In this document: one piece after another, positions 36,422 to 45,221 of the stretch
Layout of the letters: the number at the start of each line of letters is the position of its first letter
How positions within the stretch are numbered: the first letter of the stretch is position 1
NCBI GenBank assembly: GCA_015680685.1
Contig: MNCI01011140.1
Coordinates: forward strand, 1,031,704 to 1,095,703
Reading direction: 5' to 3'
DNA: 64,000 bases
Origin: Gnetum montanum
Lineage: Eukaryota; Streptophyta; Gnetopsida; Gnetales; Gnetaceae
Notes under the pieces: model-generated
Told to the model about the DNA's origin: nothing
Databases searched by the model: none
What the model saw: only the letters and a program-made list of their open reading frames with translations
Program-made: the position numbers and the translations under genes

Positions 36422-37298
36422 TGATGGGCAACAAGGTACCCCTACGCCCAACCATATAAATCACAAGCATTCACGTACAATCTGGTCAAATTCCGTAAAC
36501 TATAGTTATTAAGTACACTATAGCTAAATAGTGTGTGCATGTTGTTCGTTTGTTGTCTTCCCAGTCCCACTTGTAATGCAATTGTATGGTTAAGTGTGAC
36601 TAAGGCATATGATTTTTATTGTTTTGTGTTTTTATGGAATTACTCACCTAGAACAAGAATAAAAGTAAGAGTGATTAAAAGTAAAAGCGATTAATTGCTA
36701 AGGAAACTAAGGTCTAATCTAGCCTAACACAAGTAACCGTTCCCACTTCCCAGACACATCCTGAACTTTGTGCAAACACTGTTGGGCTGTCAAACGCTAA
36801 TCATTTCTAAGCTACCAAGTGTCACATGTATGCTCGAAGTGGTCGTGCTTGTGTATCTTAATAAGTTGCTTGATTAATCAAAATTAATTACTACATAAAC
36901 AACATTAATGTAAATTGCATGAAATATAAATGCATAAGAAAGAAAATCTCAAGTGCTGTAAGGAACGGATCAAAGAGCTCATCTTTATTGCCAACACAAT
37001 GGTGTGCTCAGGTACATCAATGCTTGAATAAAGATCCGTTTACACTTAGACCTCCTGCTGCGGGCACTTGGAAAATATTTTAACTTTCAAATGGACAAAT
37101 TGTAAGAGTTTTGCTACTTGATTGCCAAAAACTTACTCACAATTGTGAGCTTGGGCATTGTATTTACATACCTAGGAGTAACCCTGCGATATCGAATGTA
37201 TGATATCACATCTTGGGCCATGATATCGCATACTCAATATCATGTACCCGATATCGCAGCCACCCCGATATCGGAGTGATGAAAAACATGATTTATCA
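36422..37298 (-). repeat. Element B 5' LTR
   Basis: 877 bp, matching 27250-28118 nearly throughout; it lacks the long (GT)n run. The GATATC-type cluster lies at 37186-37280. Differences from the 3' LTR are mostly transitions. Confidence 0.9.
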
Positions 37299-37303
37299 TC
37301 AGG

Positions 37304-37369
37304 CTCTGATATCAGGTATTCGATATTGGGGATATCCAATATCAGGGTCAATAGATTTATGACTCATCA
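37304..37369 (-). repeat. Element A 5' LTR, right fragment
   Basis: 66 bp continuing the LTR interrupted at 27249. It carries GATATC-type palindromes and the terminal ATTTATGACTCATCA, then the host flank AATGT. Confidence 0.9.
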
Positions 37370-37374
37370 AATGT

Positions 37375-38100
37375 GCTAAAAGTCTTAAGTTTAGCTCAAT
37401 GCCAAAAATTTCCAAAAGTCCTTTTGACAAAGCAAATCCTTGTTTAAATAGACCATTGGGTCCTGATTTGTAACTAATAAATTCTACCATGATTATTGAC
37501 AAATTTCTGGCGAATTTTGGTGTGTTCAGGGCATCTTTTGGTAGCATATGAGCAAATTTAGCTAATTTTTTTTAACTTTCATTCACTATCCCTCATGTTG
37601 CCCAACATGTGGGAGTGGAATGCCCAGCCTATGGGATTAAAGCCCAAATTCCATACACTGGCCCCATATGTTGGCTAGCATATGGGGTCTAGATGCCCAG
37701 CATATAAATTGGAAATAATGATTTTTACAACCTATAAAGCATCTTTTAGCCTTCACAAGTTGGAATATAATGCATTTTCAAAAATACAGGGCCATAACGT
37801 AAGATTTTTTATGAAAATTTGGCAATTGTATTTGTCTTCATTTTTCCATCAATTTATAATAAATTTTGACTACAGATTGTAACATGAATGCCCAACTATT
37901 AATAAATGTTAACTTTGAAGTTAGTAACATATTACTTTAGGTCCATATTTATATTTTTGCTACTCATTTTCATTATCATTTCCATAAAAAAATAGATGAA
38001 ATGAAGCTTTATTATGTCTAAATATCCATAGGATCCATTGAAGAGATATTAAATTTTCATGAAAAATAAAGATAGACTCTACAAATTGACCAAGCACTAA
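37375..38100. repeat. Repeat X, copy 2, right part, then unassigned sequence
   Basis: 37375-37430 continues the target broken by element A and matches 2175-2230. The 'catatgttggctagcatatggggt' phrase at 37668-37690 ties it to the 4440-6480 repeats. From about 37740 to 38100 I see nothing recognisable. Confidence 0.5.
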
Positions 38101-38129
38101 TGGGGGCATAAAAAAACAAATCATATAGG

Positions 38130-38400
38130 CTTTTTGCTATAACATTATAACGCTTTCTCAAATGGGTAGTAATAGCACAAGAAAAAAATATATGTTAGTC
38201 ATCTTCAAGGGCTTCTGGTATACACAACTTACAAAAGCACTCTTCTTGAGGGAGTTGAATCCATCTTCCACTTTCAATTCTAAGATGATGAGAACTTAAG
38301 CAAAGCTTGCTAATTGCAATTAGATACTTAATGGGAATAGTAGCTAAAAGATAGTGAGCTTCTACATCTAGTTTATTAGATCTAATGTGGTGTAAATAAA
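38130..38400 (-). pseudogene. LINE 3' end relic (zinc-finger tail), copy 1
   Basis: Minus-strand frame: 'SKLCLSSHHLRIESGRW', then 'ECFCKLCIPEALEDD', a stop, then 'HIFFSCAITTHLRKRYN'. The order S-S-H-x-L-x-I-E-x-G-R, C-x-x-C, E-D-D/E-x-H-x-x-x-x-C, L-R-x-x-Y is that of the C-terminal region following RT in several non-LTR retrotransposons. One in-frame TAA. Upstream (to about 38880) weak RT-like remnants and A-runs are too decayed to call. Confidence 0.65.
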
Positions 38401-39157
38401 ATTACCTCTTGCCTTTCACATTAGTTCACATTTGTATTAAAACCTTCTACTTGACTATCTGGCAAATATGCTTAGGATTTTGCTACATGTCCTCCCAAAA
38501 GATATTTCATTTTTTCAACCATTGCATCCCCTAAAAATACCAGGCTTTTGTTTCTAAAGGTAATAAATCACATTCACATAGTAACATTGAGTAAGGTGTT
38601 TGCATCTTCACCTATAACTCATTGAGAATTTTTTTTTTTTTTTTTGCACTCTTTCAATACCTTTCCAAAGTTTAGCATTGAGTCCAAGTCCCTAAACAAC
38701 ACATCTATACAATATGGTAGGATAGATGATAATTTGAAATTTTTTTTTTTTTGACCTTCCAAGTCCAAAGATCTAAATCTTTGCACTTGTTTTTGAAAGC
38801 ATATAGAGCCTTGAAACCTCATGTAATTAAAACAACTTGTTTTTAAAATTACTTGTTTATATGAATGTATTTGAACCAATGTGCAAATAGTGTATATTTT
38901 TGCACTTGTTTTTAAAATAGTAAAATTATATAATAAAACAACTTGATGATATCATTTAACACTTGTCTTTTAACTTCTTGTACCCAAAGGTGGTATAATC
39001 TATTAGGGTTAACAATGATAATACTAGCCTAAGAGTGTTGTTTCATGCAACCTTACCTTCAAAAATGTATGTGTGGAGGCCTTCACTTAGCTTGAGGCCC
39101 TAAAGACTTGATTTAGAATTTTTAACAAACATGGAGTATAATGTACAATAAACAATG

Positions 39158-39300
39158 AGGTGTTAGCCTAGTGGCATGGTTCTTACCCTGGGCCACAAGG
39201 TTGATTCTAATAAGTAGTAGAAAGATATAAACTTTTATAAATCTTGGGGTGTACTTATGTTTCAATTATTTTAGGTTCAATACCCCATACAATAAATGGT
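39158..39300 (+). repeat. SINE-like unit 1 with tRNA-type promoter boxes
   Basis: 'TAGCCTAGTGG' (39164-39174) is a perfect A box (TRGCNNAGYGG). 'ggttgattcta' (39199-39209) is a degenerate B box (GGTTCGANNCC), about 35 bp downstream as in tRNA genes. No cloverleaf can be closed beyond this, so it is a SINE-type head rather than a tRNA gene. A body ending 'ataaatcttggggtgtacttatgtttc' follows. Confidence 0.65.
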
Positions 39301-39329
39301 AAACATGCCATGTTAGGGTTCCTAATAGT

Positions 39330-39480
39330 GAGGTATTAACTTAGTGGTACAAGTCTTACTATAGTAACCCCAAGTCATAGATTCGATTCTACTAAATGAT
39401 AAACTTCTATAAATCTTATGATGTGTCTATGTTTCACTTATTTCGAGTTCTAACACTACCCATGGTATGACTCGTAAACA
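39330..39480 (+). repeat. SINE-like unit 2
   Basis: A second head, 'attaacttagtgg' (A box 39336-39347) and 'gattcgattct' (B box 39380-39390), followed by 'cttctataaatcttatgatgtgtc', parallels unit 1 in the same orientation. The two units are about 171 bp apart. Confidence 0.65.
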
Positions 39481-39547
39481 TGGTTTTTGTTTATGTTTCA
39501 CTTATTTCGAGTTCTAACACTACCTATGACTCGTAAACATGGTTTTT
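39426..39547. repeat. Tandem duplication, about 64 bp, at the SINE 3' end
   Basis: 'atgtttcacttatttcgagt...actcgtaaacatggttttt' occurs twice back to back (from about 39428 and from about 39492), nearly identical apart from a 5-bp indel ('catgg'). Confidence 0.8.
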
Positions 39548-39559
39548 CTTAAAGCAAGG

Positions 39560-40148
39560 CCAGTACGTAAACGAATAATAACACGCCAGCATTCCAAAGC
39601 CTATTCTAACGGCAGGTCTGCCATACCGCCATCGCTTGCATTCCAAGAAACACAGCGCGGAATTTTTGGCACTCAATCCACCATGGTTCATGGCGGAAGA
39701 TCATGGACTTGACTCGAAGAACAATATTTTCAAACTGAATCGTTATTAGCGGCGAAGGAATGAATGAGTCAAGACGAGCAGAAAATTAATTTGCAGCTAA
39801 GTAACGAAGTCACAGACACTAAATATAACTGAAAACATTTGTTACAAGTTACAACAATTTTGAAAAAGGTGCGACCTTATCATCGTACGTTCGCTCCTCG
39901 CATTTGCAATCAGCGCCGTCTAATTGGATTCCTTCATGTACGTGTTTCGAGAAATTTTGTGATACAAGCTATTTATTAGGATATATGCCTGTTGTATTCA
40001 ATTTGTTGCAATGGTGCGGTGATTAGAAAGAAAACTTCCTTCCATTTTTCAGAGACAGGAAAAGAGTTCTAATCCTGAATTTTTGTTCTTCGAAGATTCT
40101 GATTGAGTTTTTGGATCGCTGAACTTAGACGAATTGGCCGACCTAAAG
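39560..40148 (+). promoter_or_regulatory. Candidate host-gene promoter and first (non-coding) exon
   Basis: Base composition changes here: CpG-containing words (acgccag, aacggcagg, taccgcc, gcgcgg, ggcggaag, tagcggcgaagg, gcgccgtc, cgtacgttcgctcctcgc) are far more common than in the methylated, CpG-poor repeats around it. There is no repeat similarity to the rest of the window. The stretch ends at 'gacctaaag|gtatgtt' (40148/40149), a good plant splice donor. No long ORF crosses it, so if it is an exon it is 5' UTR. Matching coding exons may be those near 61 kb. This is inference from composition and one splice site. Confidence 0.4.
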
Positions 40149-41070
40149 GTATGTTAAATTCCCAAAATTTGAATGAGACGAGATGTAATTGCGTTCAATT
40201 TTGTATTCTGTTTTATATTTCCTTCCGGAAATAGGGTTAACAAGATAATTTTAGTCTTTGTGGGACTACGTAGGTCATAAAGTTGTTGCGACTTCAATAA
40301 AACAAAAGTTGTGGAGTTCTATGGTTTACGTTGTAGATGTGTTTCCAGTTGTTCAAATTGCTTTTTCCTAACTGTAAGTGTTACTTACATAGATAATCAT
40401 CTTGCTATTGAATTGGTTATCTTATGATTTGTTTGGGGTTCGCATTCTGTGGAATGCTATTCTTACGTCTTTTAGCTTCATGCCTCCTTAAACAACATTA
40501 GTGTTTAGTTTGACTGGGTTTTTTTCAATGCTATGAGTGGGGGTTTTTGGTGGCTGTATGTCAGTCTGTTACCTGAATCGGCCATTTGAGCTACAGATCA
40601 TTCTTTAACCATGAAGTGAAACCGTTTTATACAAATAATCATATTCCAAAACTCAATTAACACCTATTTCTGTGAGGGTATCCTAAGCAGTAGGATGTTC
40701 TACCAAGATAGAGATGATTTAATATATTTGAGAATTGAAAGGTGCAGTGAAAACACACAACCAGGAACTTTTGGTGCTGAAAACATAAAGGGGGGAGAGA
40801 GAGAAAATGGAGAATTCCAGGTAACCTTCTACGACATTCACATGAACACAACAAAAAAGAACAACTGTCTTGCTATTTAACGAGAAGAAAACAGGTACAG
40901 TAGCGTAACTGTTACTGCAAATAGTAACTCTTCATAGCTGGTAGTTACAACATTTACTAAGAAAACAAATTGGCATTGCAACTGTGTACACCATTCTCAA
41001 CTGTGACTGTTATAACCATAGAAGAAGGTGGAAATGGAAATGCTTTATCATGTCCTCATGATACCTTAAA
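40149..41070 (+). other. Possible first-intron sequence, no gene seen
   Basis: T-rich, intron-like sequence downstream of the donor at 40149. Short frames (40657-40880 on both strands) match nothing I recognise. Confidence 0.35.
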
Positions 41071-41074
41071 GGAT

Positions 41075-41400
41075 TCATAGGATAAATTTTCTTTGCAAGT
41101 TTTTGATATTTTCTTGATTAGTCTTGAAAGCCTCATCTAGGAAGTGATCCAAGGTTGACAATTCTAGCTTAAAGAATTGGAGCAAATCTTTTGCTTGAGT
41201 GTCATACTGAATTCTCAATGATTTTATAAAAGGACAAGTGAGGAAGATATGTTCTTCATTCACCATTGCTGCCTTTACATAGAATCTATATGTGCATTGC
41301 TCTCTTAAAAAATTAACCCACTATCTTGTCTTGATCAAGAGGTAGCGAGACTCTACATGAGCATATGTAATTGCAACTTTAATTTGTATTGCAATTGCAG
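41075..41400 (-). pseudogene. LINE 3' end relic (zinc-finger tail), copy 2
   Basis: 'LREQCTYRFYVKAAMVNEEH' followed by 'IFLTCPFIKSLR' (41165-41300) has the same C-x-x-[C/Y]...E-E-H-x-F-x-x-C-P layout as 38130-38400. Upstream 'ITYAHVESRYLL' replaces the S-S-H-x-L-x-I-E box. The second Cys is Tyr. An intact 63-codon stretch ends at 41075; one stop lies upstream. Confidence 0.55.
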
Positions 41401-43980
41401 TAGATATATAATTAGGCTTTTGCGTGAAGGATCCTCCTTGGACCTGATGCAAGTAGAATTGCCTTTTTACTATAGTTCATAGTTTGTGCTAACATACTCT
41501 TAAGGGTCCTTTTTTGGATCGTTCTTTTGAATTTCTTGGGTTTCAAATTTAAATCTTCATCTTGAATATTCCATTTTTGAGGCCATTTTCTCCCTTATGA
41601 GACCATCCTTTCTCTGGAATAGCATTATAATAAAAATGGAGGAATGATGATGTTTTGTATTTCCAAATTATAATATGGTAATTGATTATGTCATAAACAT
41701 AACAATATCAAATCCTTAAAAGAAATCGGTAGTAATCATAGTATTGATTTAATGGTAAATACTTTCTTCAATTATTGTTAGTGTTTGTTCTTTTCTTAGA
41801 GTCTCATCTCAAAATTCCAAGCTTGCACCCGCATTTTGTCTCCAAAATCACTTGTTATCATTTTTCCTTGTATCTCCATGTTTGACATCTTCCATGCTAA
41901 TAAGAAATTAAGTAGTGCAGTGCATCACATCTGTTCATCAATAGTCATTATAGGACCCCCTAATAACTACCATCTAAAAATCAGTACAATTTTTTTTTCT
42001 TTTCCAAGCCTCTAAAAACACATGGGGTATACTTACGTTAGCAACTACTAAGGATGTGACTTATAATGATGGGATGATTATAGGGCCTACATACCTCCTT
42101 CCCTCATTAGACTTAACAAATTGTTGATATGATGAGACCTTGCCACTTCTCATAATCCTAAGGATTGATGCATCTATTACATTTCATCTATCTTTAGTAG
42201 CACTATGATACCTTAGAAACTAGCCTTGTCTAAGGTGATTGCTAATACTTTGCGTCACTTGTGAAACATCTAACATTTGTGTGACTCACTTGTTTCAAGT
42301 TTTATTTTACAAGCAATACCAATGGATGTGGTTGGATGTACTCCTAGTCCTCCACTATGTCTTCATCATACAAGATCATTTAATCTAGAATAGGTGTCAA
42401 ACAATTGGCTGGGAATAAAAAATATAGGTTTCAACAACTTTGCCCATGCAATGTGGCGTTGCATTCCCACATTGAGGGCCATCCAACTTGAAGAATCTGG
42501 TCACTATCTGGCCGTGAGTTGGGTTATCTTTGGGTTCTAAACTACATAAACAAGGCTTGGCTCAACCATCATTTTTTGACTACACCTCGATATACTCCCA
42601 AGATAGGTGATCAGGGATTGTATGTGAGGTGGGTACACACTTATGAATGGCATTTGCATCATTGAAAACCTTTGGGTGTTGTGCAACTCAACCCTGTTGG
42701 GTCCAATGGCTTAGGATATTAACCCGAAGTAAGCATATGTACGGGTAGGGTTGGATTGTGGTACTTATCTCCGCATCTAGGGTAGGGTGGATGCAAAATA
42801 AATAAACAATGCAACCCGTCCAGTCAAGGTATGGGGATGAATATATTATTATTAGAATGAGTAGTTAATGATCCCTAAAATACTACATGCTTCACACAAT
42901 GTACACCAATCAAATGCATCATTAACCTAATTACTAATGTGAGTTTAGGTGAATTGCTTATCCTAAGGCCCAGAGTGCTTCTAATCATAATTCATGTGGG
43001 TTAATTTTATTGAAAGCAAATAACCATACATGATCACACATGTATTTTCCTTTTTTTCTTTGCACAAATAAAAGAATATAATTTCTTATAAGTAAAAGGG
43101 GTTAGTATATTGAAACAAAAATAAATAAATAAAATTTACTTACATAAAAGGAAAATCTAACTATGACAAAATGTACAAAACCTACTCCAAGAAGACCTCC
43201 AGCTTTCCAAGATGCAATGTTCTCATTATACAAATGAAAAGAGTAACTATGTATTTCAAGTGTATTTTACATGCCATATAATAACCAGCTCACATCATAG
43301 AATGGAGAGAGTTACAATAGTTAGGTTTACATCTTATGCAAAATTCAACCAATGTTTTCCTCTAATTTCAGGCATCTTAAGTTTTGCAAATAAGGCTTGA
43401 AAATAGGGTCTAAGTTTTTGGGAATCAAATCTAAGTTTGGGAGAAGAAGAAGGGACTGAAATAAATCTAAAATTATAATCATCAACACAGTTCATGGGAG
43501 TTGGGATTTAGAAAGTTTTTTTTTCCCTTCCCCTTAGCATAAGGCATTTTTCAGGCATGCAATATCTGTAATTGGGAGATGAATCTTAGATAGTAAATTA
43601 TCAGCCATTTAAAAATAAAATAATAATAATAACAGTCATTTTTCTCTTTATTCTCAGGCTAAAAGAGTGAATGGGCAGTCCCTAATATCATTTTCCAAAA
43701 AAAGAAAAAGAAAAAGAAAAAATAACAGAGGGCAGATTCTATATGTGACTATTATCATTATCAGTATTACCATTTACTATGAAATCAGAAAACAGTGTGC
43801 AGTAAACAACAACTACAAGAAAAGAGGTAATTGTCTCTCTGCTATGAATAGCCCTTGTTTTTTTTTTCAAAATTAGAAATCTAACTTTTAGAAACAAACA
43901 AGTAGTAAAATTCCATGTGCTCTTATGGTAAATGGAAAGAAGAAAGCAATAAAATTTGTCATGTACTAAGTTTGAACACC
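41400..43980. other. Gene-free stretch
   Basis: Mixed low-complexity and anonymous sequence with A-runs near 43650-43720 and 43860. I see no domain, no clear repeat relation to the rest of the window, and no credible exon. Confidence 0.45.
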
Positions 43981-43988
43981 ATGATGGA

Positions 43989-44207
43989 TTAACATAGTTC
44001 TAAACTTTGACATGGGGGCGGAACCCATTCGGCAGGGTTCTCAGGGTTGCAGGTCATGAGATAGTCAAATATGGCTCCATTTGTACGGGCATGGTAAGTT
44101 GATGGTGATAGAAAAGAGTGCGTTGGAGAACTAGAGGGTGATGGTGCGGAATAGGACGACACGGATAGTTTTGGAGTATTAGTTGGAGTGGGCGGAGGCG
44201 AGGCCAT
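43989..44207 (-). CDS. Small Pro/Ser-rich ORF downstream of the viral TATA box (72 aa)
   Basis: ATG at 44207 (context gccATGgc, near-ideal for plants) begins 'MASPPPTPTNTPKLSVSSYS' and ends at 43989. The frame is open upstream to 44372, but the strong start is 44207. It is about 300 nt downstream of the TATA box at 44508 on the same strand. The composition is Pro/Ser-rich and disordered, without a known motif. It could be the start of a leader-proximal viral ORF whose remainder was lost at the integration edge, or a chance frame. GC content is higher than in its surroundings. Confidence 0.35.
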   Translation of the reverse strand: MASPPPTPTNTPKLSVSSYSAPSPSSSPTHSFLSPSTYHARTNGAIFDYLMTCNPENPAEWVPPPCQSLELC

Positions 44208-44504
44208 GGCGATGGTGATAATATACAACAAGGAAAATAAAATCACAACACGATCGCAGAAATTCAGAATTTGAACACTCTCTGAGCGGTGCCACGTAGC
44301 ACTTCGAGAGCTGTGGAGTGATGAAACTCGCACTATTCGAAAAACTTTGTTAAATAATGCCGCGTAGCGCAAGCAACAGAGGATTTACTTCACTTAAGAA
44401 GCTTCAATCTCACTCATTGAGACTGCAAACAACACTGTGTATCAAACACACTGCAGATTATATTTCTTCCTTCAAACTACGATGATTTACAATGGAGAGC
44501 ATAT

Positions 44505-44518
44505 GGGTATATATAGGT
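44505..44518 (-). promoter_or_regulatory. Candidate viral promoter TATA box
   Basis: The minus strand reads AACCTATATATACCC, a strong plant TATA consensus, in the intergenic region downstream of the viral reading frame. Caulimovirid pregenomic RNA promoters sit in this place. The start site would fall near 44475-44485. Confidence 0.5.
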
Positions 44519-44693
44519 TACACACCAGGAGGTGCTCGACTAGATAAGTTTGAGCTTACATTATTGATGGATGGGTGGAGGACACATCACATACATCACA
44601 CACTATAATTCTACGCACTAAGAGTGACAATAATTGTCACTAAAGTCAAAGAGCCTTGAGGATAGCTCTATGGACACTACACATCTTGCTATG

Positions 44694-45221
44694 CTATCTT
44701 TGACATTCGGGGCATTGTCGGATAAGACGTGCCATCTCTTCGAGCAAGCTGGGCGGCGAGTTTTGATCTTCTTGTGCATCCTCATCTTCAAGAAGTGGTG
44801 GTCGTTCAACTTTCACTTCATTATGATAGACATTGACTTCACCAAACAAATTGATCCGCTGGAAAGTAGAACACAAAGCTGGTTCTCAACCATTTCACTG
44901 AAGTAAATTATTGAGATAGTTACGTGCAAATTGGTTGGCGTAGAGCTGGCGACGGGTCAATAGCACATTATCAAGGACCTCTTGATCTTGCAAATGCTTT
45001 AGCAACCTTGGCTCCATTCGAGTCCATTTCAAATTGTTGACTATGCAATCGATTCTGCTGGCCATATTTATGAAAAAATCTAGATTCGGATATAGCCTTG
45101 AAGCACTATTGGTTGATTCTTGAGGGAAGAGAGCTGTGATGTTTCTACACCACATAACTCGACTTTCTAGAGTATTGAGGGGCCAATTCTTCCATCCTTC
45201 ACCTTGATTAAGTGATTCTCC
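44694..45221 (-). pseudogene. Open extension or second viral ORF behind the polyprotein
   Basis: After TAA 45222 the same frame continues: 108 sense codons (45221-44898), TGA at 44895-44897, a second TGA at 44886-44888, then 64 more codons to 44694. The translations look like protein, with 'DFFINMASRIDCIVNNLKW' and a Glu/Asp/Pro-rich segment 'ERPPLLEDEDAQEDQ'. I recognise no domain. It may be the true C-terminus of the polyprotein, with 45222 as a fourth disabling stop, or a separate downstream ORF like that reported in some florendoviruses. Confidence 0.45.

Larger units (their letters stand above)
27250..37298 (-). mobile_element. Element B: Athila-like Ty3/gypsy retrotransposon nested in element A
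   Basis: LTRs at 27250-28118 and 36422-37298 (869 and 877 bp). A tRNA-Asp-type primer-binding site is at 36401-36420 and a polypurine tract at 28119-28131. The order on the minus strand is gag (from 36264), protease, RT, RNase H, integrase (to 30664), then about 2 kb without genes. Integrase after RT/RNase H marks Ty3/gypsy. The primer site, the L-x-x-G-S-S-V-N-L protease segment and 'FMDDFS' in RT point to the Athila/Tat branch. Flanking bases are CTGGG (27245-27249) and TCAGG (37299-37303); they differ at three positions, so the target duplication has decayed or is not exact. All ORFs are broken. Confidence 0.9.
18168..37369 (-). mobile_element. Element A: non-autonomous Athila-like LTR element hosting a nested element
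   Basis: The left LTR (18168-19035) and the right LTR (26452-27249 plus 37304-37369) share TGATGAG...CTCATCA ends. Flanks are ACTGT (18163-18167) and AATGT (37370-37374), a 5-bp duplication with one mismatch. The uninterrupted relative at about 2166-2180 reads '...aactgtgctaagag', as expected for the empty site. Gag is on the minus strand (26326 to about 24280). No RT or integrase is visible in the remaining internal DNA. A foreign 3.4-kb segment (about 19200-22624) and the whole of element B (27250-37298) were added later. Without B, A is about 9 kb. Confidence 0.8.

Noticed and set aside
37330-37340. GGATATCC as a phosphate-starvation (P1BS-type) element explaining all GATATC clusters
   Set aside because: Only this one copy fits the GNATATNC pattern; most cluster members have C or T before GATATC, so the assignment does not generalise.
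39162-39240. tRNA gene suggested by perfect A box and B box-like sequence
   Set aside because: No acceptor stem or anticodon arm can be paired, and a second diverged copy follows 171 bp later, so it fits a SINE head better than a tRNA gene.
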